This document shows positions 1 to 10,027 of a DNA stretch of 64,000 bases, in pieces. The translations under genes and the position numbers were made by a program. Every line of letters starts with the position of its first letter. Within the stretch, counting starts at the first letter, position 1. Source of the DNA: Symbiodinium sp. CCMP2592 (Eukaryota > Sar > Dinophyceae > Suessiales > Symbiodiniaceae). The notes below the pieces were generated by a model that was not told where the DNA came from, did not search any database, and was given only the letters and a program-made list of their open reading frames with translations. The stretch covers positions 294,001-358,000 of the forward strand of contig CAJNDT010006135.1 of assembly GCA_905221615.1 (NCBI GenBank), read 5' to 3'.

Positions 1-44
1 ATGAAGCTTTGGGGCTTTAGGGATAGGGTTCCAGGGTTCAGGGT

Positions 45-112
45 TTAGGAGGGTTTAGCCTAAACCCTAGTAAACCTAAACCCTAAACTCTAAACCCGGT
101 TTTAGGGCCAGG
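45..112. repeat. Telomere-like interspersed tract
   Basis: Degenerate TTTAGGG / CCCTAAA units change orientation around position 60. The tract is too short and mixed to be a chromosome end. Confidence 0.7.
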
Positions 113-200
113 TTTTCGGAAGGCTTCGAAAGGATTTTAAATCAGTTTACGAGGTTCGGTATGGCTTAAAGATCGTCATAGGTTCTTTAATTTGGTTTGT

Positions 201-307
201 CCCTAAGGGTCCAAGTACCCAAACAGTATGGCTCATTGTCCAAGATTCTTTACTCTGAAATGGTTTGGGCGACGTAAAACCTGCTATTTGGTTACTTGGA
301 CCCTCAC
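201..307. mobile_element. MITE family G, degenerate copy
   Basis: The left arm reads CCCTAAGGGTCCAAGTACCC and the right arm ends GGTTACTTGGACCC. A better copy is at 21456-21564. Confidence 0.5.
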
Positions 308-330
308 GGTGCTTGGTTTTACAGAGGGTA

Positions 331-428
331 CCCAGAGGCTCCATATATACTAGCATTATGGAATAAGGTCCCAAAAGACCAAAATCATAGGGGACCTGGT
401 TCCATGGTGGTAGTATGTGTGGAGCCTT
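331..428. mobile_element. MITE family J copy
   Basis: It starts CCCAGAGGCTCCATATATAC and ends GTATGTGTGGAGCC. It carries the internal AGGTCCCAAAAGACC block shared with 52811, 54672 and 59674. Confidence 0.55.
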
Positions 429-491
429 AATTATGCCCTAAACCCTATACAACACTTGCAGGAACCATTAAAGGAACCCAATAGAGGGTCT

Positions 492-569
492 GAGAAGGAC
501 TACCACGGTCTTACAGACCAACGGGCATTTGCGAATGAAATGCATGCACAATTGAGAACTGTCCAATAA
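492..569 (+). CDS. Candidate exon, unknown protein
   Basis: The frame is open for 25 codons to a TAA at 567 and includes DQRAFANEMHAQLR, which looks like protein. The reverse strand is less protein-like. The splice sites are unclear and no family is recognised. It lies between a family J MITE and unannotated sequence. Confidence 0.25.
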   Translation, partial: EKDYHGLTDQRAFANEMHAQLRTVQ

Positions 570-910
570 CGATTCTGAACATGATGATGGTAGTCATACT
601 AGACTAAATGAGAACAGTAGCAACGAAGCTTTTAACTCATCATGATAACCAAGAAAGATAGATATCTACGTATATACGTGTGTTCGTATGTCTGTATGTA
701 GCTAGCTAGTTAGGTAGGTCGGCAGGCAAGGACTTATGCAGGCAGTAGACATGCTGCCAACGCACTTTCAGGCGCGAGGCTAAGGACTTGGTGCTTAGGG
801 TTGATGGGGGCTCCTTAGCAAGAAGGGTACCCTTGACCTCAGGACACAGTTTCAATACGAAGGCCCCACCGAAGATACAAAATTCAAGGGACGGGTGACG
901 GCTGTCATCT

Positions 911-990
911 AGGGGCCTTAATAATTGTGAAGTACTATACTGCAATTGTAACACGGAGCCCCGAAGTAGCATGGGTAATCGTTTAAGCTC
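911..990. mobile_element. MITE family S copy
   Basis: The left end AGGGGCCTTAATAATTG and right end GTAATCGTTTAAGCTCC are imperfect inverted repeats. The pattern recurs at 1478 and 21581. Confidence 0.45.
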
Positions 991-1120
991 CTATGTTGCA
1001 GCTGGAGGACCTAGGACGCTGAACGGTACTTTGACGCAAAGGGCCATTAAGCTGCCAAATGGGACAGGGTTTTGAGTTTAGCGTTGAGGGTTGGAAATGG
1101 GATGATGTAGTACGACGCGG

Positions 1121-1200
1121 AGGCTCTAAATAGCCAAAACGCCTTACATGATATGGTCTTTGGGCCCAAAAGCCTTACTGTATGAGTCCTCAAAGCCTTA
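1121..1200. mobile_element. MITE family K, diverged copy
   Basis: It contains ATGGTCTTTGGGCCCAAAAG and AGTCCTCAAAGCC, the core of family K (compare 14611 and 45488). Confidence 0.45.
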
Positions 1201-1298
1201 AGGCTCTATGACCCAAATACCGAAATGAGGATACTTGCCCAAACTTCAAAGCTGTTCCTACGATAGAAACCCGACTGTCTACTGTCGTTCTTAGGACT

Positions 1299-1423
1299 TA
1301 CTTGAAGGGGCAGGGGACTTAGTAAGTAGGTTCTAAGTAGAGTTACAGGTACCCTAAATGGAGTTACCCCCAATTATAACCCTACTAATAACCTACTTGC
1401 TAAGTCCCCTGCCCCTCCAAGTA
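1299..1423. mobile_element. MITE family B copy
   Basis: The arms ACTTGAAGGGGCAGGGGACT and AGTCCCCTGCCCCTCCAAGT are near-perfect inverted repeats, each containing AGTAAGT or its complement, around an AT-rich loop. Confidence 0.8.
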
Positions 1424-1477
1424 GGACCCTCAGGTTAACATAGCCCACGGCCCAGTTACTCTTAAGGCCCATGATAT

Positions 1478-1575
1478 AGGGGCCTTAATGATTTAAATAG
1501 GGTTTTGGGGTAGATTACACGATATTCAGAGAAGGAGCCCTCAACACAGTATGGGTACTGTAATCATTAAGGCCC
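1478..1575. mobile_element. MITE family S copy
   Basis: The arms GGGGCCTTAATGATTTAAAT and GTAATCATTAAGGCCC flank an internal GGTTTTGGGG and a GGAGCCCTCAAC block. Confidence 0.5.
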
Positions 1576-1679
1576 AGAAAATGACTACAAAAACTTTCCG
1601 TCTGCACGCCAAGCCTCGACGGATACGATCCTCAGATTTGGCTCACGGGCACGCCGACAGCGGCGATTGTCACGATTGA

Positions 1680-1789
1680 CAGTCTGGTGCTTAGTAGGGA
1701 ATGGGGGATGGAACCCTATGAGTCCCTTATAAGGTCCGCTATAGGAGTCCCAATTGCCCATCCCCCAAACCCCACTAAGAACCAGACAG
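1680..1789. mobile_element. Palindromic element related to MITE family N
   Basis: The ends CAGTCTGGTGCTTAGTAGGG and CCCACTAAGAACCAGACAG pair. The TTAGTAGGGAATGG core resembles family N (34581). Both flanks show coding-like frames, so it may sit between exons. Confidence 0.5.
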
Positions 1790-1821
1790 TTGATGCCACG
1801 ACATGGCTTCTCTTACTCGTT

Positions 1822-1923
1822 CCCTAAGGGTCCAAGTACCAAATAGTTACATACTCTCCCAAAGACTCAGCTACACAACTAGTATGCTAAGCCCAAACAT
1901 CTTCTTATTGGGTCCCCTTTGGG
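1822..1923. mobile_element. MITE family H copy
   Basis: It starts CCCTAAGGGTCCAAGTACC, has a CATACTCTCCCAAA block and ends ATTGGGTCCCCTTTGGG. It serves as an uninterrupted comparison for the copy at 35857. Confidence 0.55.
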
Positions 1924-2173
1924 TTTTGGTTGACTGGAAGAATAATATTACTAGGCCCAAACTCCGGCCCACTGTTGAGCTTACATTTGCTTCTGGGTTA
2001 GTAGTAAACTCTAACAAACCATTCCTGAAGGGTCCTAAGCACCGGTATAGTAGAATGTAGAAACTATACTGTAAAGTTTCTGCATTAGGAATCACCATCA
2101 TGATGTGGGAAGGTATCCCCTAAACCCCAAAACCCCCCAAGCAAAGGGATGCACTTCTGCAATAAACCAGATC

Positions 2174-2397
2174 CTAAACTCGAACGCATCTGAGTGTCAT
2201 GCCACCCCAACCTTCATCCAACTCTTCAGCTGTGTGGTCAACACCTGAGTTGTCAATGCGGTGCTGAAGATCTGCTGCAAAGAGAAGGCCGCATCTAAGG
2301 ATCATACCATCCCAGCCGTCGTCCAACTCCTCCGCTGTGCGGCCAACACCTGGGCTGCCATTGCACTTCTGCAACGCTGCTTCAGCGAGACTGGCCC
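2174..2397 (-). CDS. Candidate exon with two 35-residue repeats
   Basis: The minus-strand frame is open across the segment and encodes two related blocks. The first contains GVGRTAEELDDGWDGMILRC and the second GVDHTAEELDEGWGGMTLRC, offset by 105 nt. Conserved positions are the acidic EELD, GW, GM and LRC. A possible acceptor precedes AAGTGCAATGG and a possible donor follows CTCAGATGC. The family is not recognised. The amino acids are better conserved than the codons, which suggests selection. Confidence 0.45.
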
Positions 2398-2503
2398 TAG
2401 CTAGGTTGTCTCCGGGTTGGGGATTTAGGGCAGAGGCGGCCGTAGTTGTGGATGCTCTAAAAAAGGCGCCTGAGACGGGCTCCTGGTTAAAGTATACCTC
2501 GAG

Positions 2504-2626
2504 TCTTAGAGGATCATGGGACTTAGTAAGCAGGTTATAATTGGGGATATAAGTCCCCTAAGTGGGGTTATCCTAATTCTAACCTACTTATAACCTTACT
2601 TACCAAGTCCCATGAGCCTTCAAGTA
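2504..2626. mobile_element. MITE family B copy
   Basis: Arms CTTAGAGGATCATGGGACTT and AAGTCCCATGAGCCTTCAAG. It belongs to the 'catggga' subfamily. Confidence 0.75.
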
Positions 2627-2916
2627 CTGTACCATCCCTCAAATGCCTATTGACATCTTGAGGCACCTATATTACCTGACCTGAGTGCTTGCCCTTGCCA
2701 GCGCGATTCCTGAAGACAAAACCACCCCTAGATCAACACAAATACTCTACCTCCTTTCAGACGGTAACAGCACATTTGTTGAGACTCCCTATGAAACAAG
2801 CCATGAACAAACAAATCCAATAAAAACTACAATAACCCTAAGCCCTGAAAGCAAAGACCCACAAGCCTTAGGCCCTGTGGAGGTAGGAGTTAGGGCTCCA
2901 GGGACAATCATGACCC

Positions 2917-3040
2917 TACTTGAAGGCTCATAGGACTTAGTAAGCAGGGTTATAAGTAGGTTATAATTAGGATAACCCCACTTAGGGGCCATATAACCCC
3001 AATTATAACCTACTTACTAAGTCCCATGATCCTCTAAGTA
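2917..3040. mobile_element. MITE family B copy
   Basis: Arms ACTTGAAGGCTCATAGGACT and AGTCCCATGATCCTCTAAGT. The central GGATAACCCCACTTAGGGG block is shared with 32950 and 42726. Confidence 0.8.
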
Positions 3041-3472
3041 AGGAAGAGGATGAATAACCACTGTTCAGGCTAAGCTTAAGCGGTGTTTCAAAACCCTAAG
3101 AGGTCAAGTACCGGCCATTTGGGTATTTCGGTGTCTGTTTCAGATAAACTGATTACCCTGGTTCGCAGATTCAGGGCATGTCTAGGTACTAAGAGGCGGA
3201 AACAAGGACTGCGTGGGCACCTATCGGGGGAGTACACCCAACTCCCTTGACGTGGAACTGCATAAAGCCAAACCCTACCCTAACACTCCCAATAGCACAC
3301 AATAGGTGTCGTCTAGAGACTTGATGACTCCAAGTTAATGTTCTTTGATACTAGTTGTGCACTTGGCGTCTGTGGGTTGTAAGCCACCTAACCCCAAACC
3401 TCTGAATCCCTAGGCCCTGCTTAAACCTGTAAGCCCTAAAGTAACTCGAGCTTAAGCTCCCAAAGCCTGCAG
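3041..3472. other. No gene or named repeat recognised
   Basis: Mixed sequence with a few telomere-like heptamers. No coding frame or inverted repeat stood out. Confidence 0.4.
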
Positions 3473-3540
3473 GAAGGCCGCTCGAAGAACTTCCACGCGC
3501 GCTGTCCACAGACCCAGCAGTTGGCATGGCGCAGACAGCG
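3473..3540 (+). CDS. Candidate micro-exon, unknown protein
   Basis: The segment runs from a possible acceptor (AGCCTGCAG) to a possible donor (GTGCGTGG) and encodes EGRSKNFHARCPQTQQLAW. It is basic and Cys/Gln-rich. No family recognised. Confidence 0.3.
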
Positions 3541-3859
3541 GTGCGTGGAGATTGTTCGGGGTTTAGGGTTTAGGGGTGGTGCGTACATAGGAGCCCTACG
3601 ACGGGGTGTCAGTTTGGGGTATCGTGTGCTTCATTTACCGAACCGAACCCTAGATTAGTATTACTAACTAGTTGTTCAACTCCCTATATTACATATAATC
3701 GTGTGCCTGGTTGGGGGTTTCTCGGCTTCCGGTGTCATTCATTGTTTAGCGGATGTGGTTGAGGTGTATCCACGGAGCCCGATACCACTTAAGTACGATC
3801 ATTTTCCGGCCTCTGAATTTAGAAGACATGCGAAGTCTGAGGCATATCTGCATATTGCT

Positions 3860-3992
3860 TTAATGTAGACGGGTATTGGGCTCTTTACAGGCTCGGACTG
3901 TATCGGGAAACCCGAAACAACGGCAGTACCCGTTTTTCAGGTCCCCGGACAGCAGCGAACATGTAGCGTCCTTGATTGCTTGAAGCTCCAGG
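3860..3992 (-). CDS. Candidate terminal exon, unknown protein
   Basis: The acceptor TCTTCCTGTTATGCAG is followed by one base and 43 codons ending in TAA at 3862-3860. The product starts LELQAIKDATCSLLSGDL and is Cys-rich downstream (NGYCRCFGF). The two other open frames here look less protein-like. An upstream exon may begin after TTTCGTTTCTGTAG near 4083. Unrecognised. Confidence 0.45.
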
Positions 3993-4128
3993 CTGCATAA
4001 CAGGAAGATGCTGCCGCTTAGGGATTAGTTTAGGGCTTGAGTCCTTGCGAGTTTGCCTGTGCTTCTTGTTCCCGTCGGATCTACAGAAACGAAACCAGAA
4101 TGCATGAGACAGAAAAATTTGGACCTTT

Positions 4129-4252
4129 TCAACCCTCAACCCTAAACCCTCAACCTTAAACCCTGAACCCTAACCCCTAAACCCTCGACCCTCAACCCTA
4201 AACCCTCAACCCTAACCCCTAAACCGTAAACCCTCAACCCTAAACCCGAACC
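4129..4252. repeat. Telomere-like tract (CCCTAAA/CCCTCAA)
   Basis: About 16 degenerate CCCTAAA, CCCTCAA and CCCTAACC units in one orientation. Confidence 0.75.
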
Positions 4253-4296
4253 TGGAGTCTGACAAGCCTCAAGCCCGAACCACTCTCACTTAACCC

Positions 4297-4400
4297 CAGA
4301 CATTCCAACATCCCTTAATTAAGCAATATACCTTAAGTTATCATAGGACCCCTAATATGATTTAAGAGAGATTCCTTAATTAAGGGATATCGGCGTCTCC
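4297..4400. mobile_element. MITE family P copy
   Basis: Arms ATCCCTTAATTAAGCAATAT and ATTCCTTAATTAAGGGATAT, with the central ATAGGACCCCTAATATGA shared with 52279 and 63798. Confidence 0.6.
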
Positions 4401-4544
4401 TAAACCCTATAAACCCGATAGATTCCTTAAGGGAACCCTTAAGAATCCCTTGAAAGGAACCCCTAGGTATATTCCTTAACTAAGGGGACGTTTGGAAGGT
4501 CTGGGACCCCTCCTCAGCAGGAGCCCCTCACAGCGCTCCCTACA

Positions 4545-4735
4545 GGAATCTATGGGGTTCTTTAAAGGGATCTTTAGGGTTCCTTAAAGGGATCTACAGG
4601 GTGGGATCTATGGGGTTCTTTAAAGGGATCTTTAGGGTTCCTTAAAGTGATCTACAGGGTGGGCTTTAAAGGGATCTTTAGGGTTCCTTAAAAGAATCTA
4701 CAGGGTGGGATCTATGGGGTTTAGGGTTTAGGGTC
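4545..4735. repeat. GGGATCT / CCTTTAAA low-complexity sequence
   Basis: Repeated GGGATCTATGGGGTTC and TTAGGGTTCCTTAAAG units with a 60-70 bp local period. Similar filler occurs across the window, including inside introns. Confidence 0.6.
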
Positions 4736-4858
4736 TACTTGGAGGGGCCGGGGCTTAGTCAGTAGGTTATAAGTAAAGTTATAAGTACCCTAAATGGGGC
4801 TACCCCAATTGGAACCCTACTCTTAACCTACTTACTAAGTCCCCTGCCCCTCCAAGTC
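4736..4858. mobile_element. MITE family B copy
   Basis: Arms ACTTGGAGGGGCCGGGGCTT and AGTCCCCTGCCCCTCCAAGT, the 'ggggcagggg' subfamily. It directly abuts telomere-like sequence on the left. Confidence 0.75.
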
Positions 4859-5203
4859 TAAGAACCCTGACAGGAACCCCTTGACCCCAAATCCGAAACC
4901 CACCTACCTTTGCGAACTGCAAACCCGCGCTCATCTTACGAAGCACTATATGCTGCACCCGTATGACACCTTTATAATCTCTGATCCATAATCATAACCT
5001 TACAAACCCCTGCAAACATCGATCGTGATATCCTTACGGAACCCGGCGAAGAACCCCCCCCCCTAAATCCTAAACCCCAAACTGCCCAAACTCCAAAGCC
5101 ATAATTTTCTGCTGCCTGCTTAAGCCTCTGGTTTCATAAATCTCAAAGACTAAATAAACAACACCCCAAACCCGAAACCCAAAATCCTAAACCCTGGCCC
5201 CAA

Positions 5204-5406
5204 CCCTAGGGATCAAACTAGCCCAAAAAAGCCTTATACAGTATGGTCCTTGGTCCCAAAAGCCTTAATATATCAGTCCTTCGGTTGATGATATAAATCC
5301 TGCATTACCTTAAGGACGTAAGGAATCTAAACTATGGAAATTATGGTGCATATCTTACTATTACGGGTAATGCATGGTTTATATCATCAACCGTTAGATC
5401 CCTGGC
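5204..5406. mobile_element. MITE family K copy split by a family A insertion
   Basis: The left part (CCCTAGGGATCAAACTAGCC through ATATCAGTCCTT) and right part (TTAGATCCCTGG) together match uninterrupted family K copies, where GTCCTTAGATCCC is continuous. The interruption is the family A element at 5282-5393. Confidence 0.65.
5282..5393. mobile_element. MITE family A copy, nested in family K
   Basis: Arms CGGTTGATGATATAAATCCT and ATGGTTTATATCATCAACCG. It is flanked by TT on both sides, and removing it plus one TT restores the family K sequence. Confidence 0.8.
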
Positions 5407-5501
5407 CCCAAGAAGCTGTTGAGCCTTCGCCTGGGCTTTGATTGCCTCTCGGAAGAATCGCACCTCCTCGTGACCTCGGGCGCTCCATCGCCGGAAAAGG
5501 G
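5404..5501 (-). CDS. Candidate exon, helical Gln/Ala-rich segment
   Basis: The minus-strand frame encodes RGHEEVRFFREAIKAQAKAQ, strongly helical and charged. It resembles the segment at 10299 (GHGDIRAFREVTGQAKEA). It abuts the K+A MITE pair at its 3' side. The acceptor would be the AAG at 5502. No domain named; a coiled-coil or helical-repeat protein is possible. Confidence 0.4.
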
Positions 5502-5943
5502 CTTAGGGATCAGGGCTTAATTTAAGGCTTTAAGGGTTTAGGGGTTAGGGTTTTAGCTCCGTCGCCGGAAAAGGGCTTGAGGGTTCTAGGGTCGAGTTGA
5601 ATGTAGATGACTCAATAATCACCTAGAGGGTTTAGGGTTTAGGGTTGGCATAGGATGGAGCTTTAAACGATAAAGGAGGCGCAGGCCTTTTTTTTATATA
5701 TCGGGGCATCAGTGTCTTAGGTACATTCCACGATAAGCAGCTGAAGATTCTTGACGATACACATGGCATAACAAAAAGCCGTTGATCTGACATGAAGGGG
5801 CCCTCAACAATGGCATGAATGGACTCTTATGTTGAACTGAAAGGGCCCTTCGTCTCATGTTGCGGAACCCTGAATATTATTTATGTGACATCAGGTATGT
5901 TCCTTAACGATGGAGTTTCGTAGTCTCTGGATGTATGTGTGTC

Positions 5944-5946
<3 letters not shown>

Positions 5947-6005
<59 letters not shown>

Positions 6006-6068
6006 TGTGTGTGTGTGTCTGTGTGTCTGTGTGTGAGAGTGTCTGTCTGTGTGTGTGTGTGTGTGTTT
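5947..6068. repeat. (GA)n then (GT)n microsatellite
   Basis: About 28 GA dinucleotides are followed by interrupted GT repeats. Confidence 0.95.
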
Positions 6069-6094
6069 GTGTCTACAGGTGCCTAGGGGTAAAG

Positions 6095-6182
6095 CCCTAG
6101 GAATCTAAGGACTCACATATTAAGGCTTTTCTGCCCAAAGACCATACTATACAAGGCTGTTTGGCTATTTTGATGCCCGGGG
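6095..6182. mobile_element. MITE family K copy, inverse orientation
   Basis: CCCTAGGAATCTAAGGACTC at the left, CCCAAAGACCATACTATACA in the middle and ATTTTGATGCCCGGG at the right. Confidence 0.55.
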
Positions 6183-7450
6183 AAAACACCAAGATCCCAA
6201 GCCTTGCGAACCCCCTCCAGCTTTCAAATTCCCATACCAAAACGCCCCTGAACTTGACCCAGAAGCCCTTGCACGGAAATGAGCCCTGCTTGATCAGGGC
6301 CCCTGAAGGGATCCATAGGGTCCTTATGGGTTCCTTTAATCCAAGGGGAAAAGGACGGACCCTTAAGAAGGACCGCTAGGTATATACCCTTAATATAGCT
6401 ATTATATACCCATTATAGAGCCCAATATAGGGTAGGGGTCCCCATTAAGGGTCCCTCCTTATCCCCTTTGATTTAAGCGATCTTTACAGCAAAACTACGT
6501 GAATCCTTCCTGGGTTTTCGGGGTTTCGCAGTGAAAGACATGGATAGTTCTCTATGTTGGGGTCCCTTACAGGTTTCCGTAAGGGTGCTATACGGGTTCC
6601 ATTTAAGAAATTATCCAAATTAGGTCCCTTTCAGGGATCGTTTTACAACGGCACCGTACTGTCATGGAGACCTAAACAGGGACCCGAGAACCTTCAAGAC
6701 TGAGCTTGCCCCTATCTTCAAGGATTTCTCATGGCTTCTGTAAGCTGCAGCCTCCATGGCAGTGATTCTGTTGACAATATTGTATTACCTTACGTTTAGG
6801 ATCCTAAATAGAAACCGTGGTGTCCCACACAAAGTATCTACTTTGGAGATTTTAGCCAAGGTATGGGATTCTAACTACAGGGTTGCTGCTATCCCGACAC
6901 CTCTCACTTACAAGACAGAGCTTCAAGGACCGAAGGGCACCCAAGGTGGATGAAGGCAGGCCGGGTAGTCCTAAAAAGAGAGTCCTCACATGAGGGATCC
7001 CCTAAACCCCTGAACCCCTTAACCTTAAACCCTAAACCCTACACCCTTCTTTCCTATCTGCCTTCGTCCCACCTTTTTAGGCCCCTTAACCTTAAACCCC
7101 TAAACCCCACCCTTTTTTGTTGCTAGCCGCCTTCATCCCACCCTTTTTGAGACCCCGAAAAGGCCGAAGGGCTGTCCAGCAAGTTTGTCTGCACGAAGTT
7201 GCGACGACGACCCGGGCTACGGGACCTCGAAATCACGACAGCTAGGCTCCTGAGTAGCCCCTTTACTTAGTTGCTGGGTTCATAAGCCCCAAAAAAGTGT
7301 ACACGTTCAGCTTTATAGTGGGTAACGTTATCCCAAAAAGTGTAAAGTGTATCCACTCAGCTACTAAGTTTCGGGATCCTGAATTAAAAAAAGGGGAAAG
7401 GACTACACATCTGGAACCGTTCAAGGCTTAGGCTTTAGGGGTTTAGAGTT
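6183..7450. other. Region without a supported gene
   Basis: It holds degenerate CCCTTAAGG filler and CCCTAAACC runs. A segment at 7163-7260 has coding-like frames on both strands, which I could not assign. Confidence 0.4.
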
Positions 7451-7569
7451 TACTTAGAGGATCATGGGACTTAGTAAGTAGGTTATAATTGGGGTTATAA
7501 GTCCCCTAAGTGGGGTTATCCTACTTATAACCTTACTTACTATTACTAAGTCCCCTGCCCCTTCAAGTA
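7451..7569. mobile_element. MITE family B copy
   Basis: The left arm is ACTTAGAGGATCATGGGACT and the right arm AGTCCCCTGCCCCTTCAAGT, so its two ends come from different subfamilies. Confidence 0.75.
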
Positions 7570-7670
7570 GACCCTAAACCCTAAACCCCATAGATCCCTT
7601 TTAAGGAGCCCTATAGATGCCTTTAAGGAGCCCTTTAAGAACCCTTACTAAGTCCCATGAGCCTTCAAGT
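7570..7670. repeat. Family B composite tail unit
   Basis: About 100 bp of CCCTAAACC plus GATCCCTTTAAGG filler, ending in a second B right arm (CTTACTAAGTCCCATGAGCC). The same unit follows B at 42850 and 61039. Confidence 0.65.
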
Positions 7671-8104
7671 AGGGTGGGGGCCTTCTTGAGGCTCTTCTCG
7701 TGCCGTTGACTGCGGCTCGATAAGGTTTAGGGTTGAGGGTTTAGGGCTTAGGGTGTTTACAAGGGCTGTTCAAATTCGCAGGGGGGAGTGGAGTTCAAGA
7801 CGGGTGTAAGAAGTAACACCAGTATGCCCATAACAACGCCTGAAACAGAATCTGTCACCAAAACTCTGCTATCACTCTGAGCCCTCAAACCATTAAGCCG
7901 CAAGAATTTTGCATTCGTGACCGGACGCCGTATATACATTGACCCTTTATAAAAACCCTAAACGCTGACCCTGATACCTTAACCCAAAACTACAAGCCCG
8001 CTTGAGGTTCATGTAGTCCTTAGTAAGGAGCGCCTCCATCGGAGAGAAAGGCTCCCCTAATCGACTTGCAGCGATACAGGCTGTGTAGACACATGCACTC
8101 ATGC

Positions 8105-8163
8105 ATATAGACATATATATATATGTAATATTATATATATACATGTATATATATATATGTACA
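8105..8163. repeat. AT-rich microsatellite
   Basis: TATA runs with short ATG and CAT interruptions. Confidence 0.8.
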
Positions 8164-8234
8164 TACTTATGTGAGTGGTATAGACTTCAACGGGTTCGTA
8201 GAATGAAGGCCACTGTTTTATGTTCCAACCTTCC

Positions 8235-8678
8235 TTAACCCGGACTGTACAAGGTAGGCCTAGCAACAAGGAGAGTGTTCATCAAGACCATCAAGGGTTG
8301 GCTTTGCCCCTGAACAATCTTTGTATAACACTCATTGCTGACATGTTGAAAAAACCAGCCCTTAACCCTAAACCCTAAACCGCGTCTACAGACCCTTGCA
8401 AACACTCGCTCTGCCGACAATAGCAACTTTTTCAGCGCTTGGAAGGCCGACCACTAGGCCAAATGCACCATGTCTGGAGTGAGTATCTCCACGAAGAAAC
8501 CCCATATAATTTATAATCACATATACATCCTGACCGAGTAGGTCAGGTTGGTACGATGAGTGATGGGAGTTCCTACGTACAGGGGTTGTTTGGATTAGAC
8601 GATCTACACTCGCAAAACGAGCCGCCAAGTATGACAATATTTTCGTGTGAGAGCACAGAGGGCTCGTAGAGAGCATTG
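8235..8678 (-). CDS. 3' end of an unrecognised three-exon gene
   Basis: Three minus-strand exons join in phase: 8678-8610, 8572-8390 and 8337-8235, ending in TAA. The joins are GA|G and CT|C, with GT-AG introns of 37 and 52 bp. The tail is 117 residues. Exon 1 includes HENIVILGGSFC, exon 2 includes GQDVYVIINYMGFLRGDTHS and GAFGLVVGLPSAEKVAIVG, and exon 3 includes YTKIVQGQSQPLMVLM. The hydrophobic beta-rich stretches suggest a compact domain. I do not recognise the family. The upstream exon may be 8797-8852. Confidence 0.6.
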
Positions 8679-8709
8679 CTCGGTATTTTTGTCTACCCAT
8701 CTGCTGTTT

Positions 8710-8754
8710 ATCTCTCTATCTATCTCTCTCTCTCTCTCTCCCGCTCTCTCTCTG
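8710..8754. repeat. (CT)n microsatellite
   Basis: TCTCTCTATC then a CT run with one CCG interruption. It lies just upstream of the 8.2-8.7 kb gene segment on that gene's strand, where it would read as GA. Confidence 0.9.
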
Positions 8755-8796
8755 ATACGTTTGATGGTATGCATGTAGCGTCCAAGCAATCCCTAC

Positions 8797-8852
8797 AGTC
8801 AACAGTTCGCGTTTGCGCCCTGGGCTCCACACCCCGGGGGCGAGTCGCCACC
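8797..8852 (-). CDS. Candidate exon upstream of the 8.2 kb gene
   Basis: A good acceptor (CTTCCCCGGCACCTCACAG) and a possible donor (GTAGGG) bound 56 bp open in two frames. The phase does not close with 8678-8610, so either a boundary is off or an exon is missing. Confidence 0.3.
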
Positions 8853-8893
8853 CTGTGAGGTGCCGGGGAAGACTTGAGATTTTTAGGATTGTA

Positions 8894-9003
8894 GCCCTAA
8901 GGGTCCATGTGCCCATATAGCAAATACTTTGGGGCCAATGTATCTATATAGGGAGTACTTTAAGGCCAATGTATATACTAGATGAGTACATGGAGCCTTA
9001 GGG
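8894..9003. mobile_element. MITE family D copy
   Basis: CCCTAAGGGTCCATGTGCCC and its complement-like end GAGTACATGGAGCCTTAGGG, with the internal TTAAGGCCAATGTATATACT. Confidence 0.75.
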
Positions 9004-9175
9004 TACATAGGTCTGAGGTCGCTTATTTGCTTTCGTCTTTAGGGTCGGGATTCGGAAACGTCGTCTTCGGGCTTGCTAGCTGCTACTTCTTGGGATTGAA
9101 ATGCAGGGTTTGGGTATAGAGGGGCTAACACCTAAACCCAAGAACCATGAAACCCTATAGTGGGGCTGCGTAGAC

Positions 9176-9211
9176 CTCTGAATGCAGTTCAGTCCTGGTG
9201 GCCGCGGCCAA
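9176..9211 (-). CDS. Candidate 36-bp micro-exon
   Basis: Exactly 12 codons (LAAATRTELHSE) between an acceptor (CCGCAAGTATTCAG) and a donor (GTCTAC), phase 0 to 0. The plus strand is also open here, so the strand is not certain. Confidence 0.3.
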
Positions 9212-9250
9212 CTGAATACTTGCGGAAAGGTCACCAGAAGTTGGAAGTTA

Positions 9251-9297
9251 TAAGGACCCCAGAGAAAGGTACCCCTAATTTTCAGAAGCTCCCACAT
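9251..9297. mobile_element. MITE family F, right half only
   Basis: GGTACCCCTAATTTTCAGAA then GCTCCCACAT matches the right arm of family F (26175, 52079). No left arm is present. Confidence 0.4.
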
Positions 9298-10027
9298 CTT
9301 AGTCAGTGGATATACGAAACTGGAGGTTACGGTCTGAGATTATGGGGCCCGGGGCTGTTGATGATGATGATGATGGATAGGGATGGTGATGTGAGCCCTT
9401 GTATCTCATGAGAAAACCCGAAGCCCTCACCCTAAACCCCAAACCCGGCACCCTCAACCCTAAAACCGTGCAGCCTATAACCCTTGCACCTGATGGGAAA
9501 CCCTAAACCCTCTAAACCCCTAAACTCTAAACCCACCGAAGCCCAGAATCTGAAAATTGTATTAAACCGTCCTGAGCCTCTTTAAACACGTATATCTTTT
9601 CCTGAAACTCGATCAGAACATGCCCTAAGAATCTTTAAAAAGATAGATCGCAGGGTTTCGATAGGGCTTACTACTATCATTCTGGTTTTATGCTTGGCGC
9701 CAGCATCCACGATGTAGGTACTTGGGACTTTAGGGAACTTGAACCCCAAAGGGGCTCAAGGTTCGAATACCATTTAACGGGGTCTCTTGAAGGGGTTCCT
9801 GTATAGGGTTTCACAGCTTCAGGGTATAAGGGCCCTTCTTCTCAGGGTCACTTGGAATTCAAGGGTATGCAACCCATAACCTTTAAACCGCAGTCAAAAC
9901 CCTCATGACAAGGCTTCTGGGAAACCTAGGCGTAGTCTGCCTAAACCTGAAGCCCTGAATCCCTCAACCCTAAACCCCAAAACATTTATATAGAATAAAA
10001 ATAACATACCCTAAACCCAAAAAACTA
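9298..10027. other. No gene recognised
   Basis: A short (ATG)n run at 9360 and telomere-like CCCTAAACC runs; otherwise plain sequence. Confidence 0.4.

Noticed and set aside
9760..9800. tRNA from a GGTTCGAAT motif
   Set aside because: No matching acceptor, D or anticodon stems could be drawn around it.
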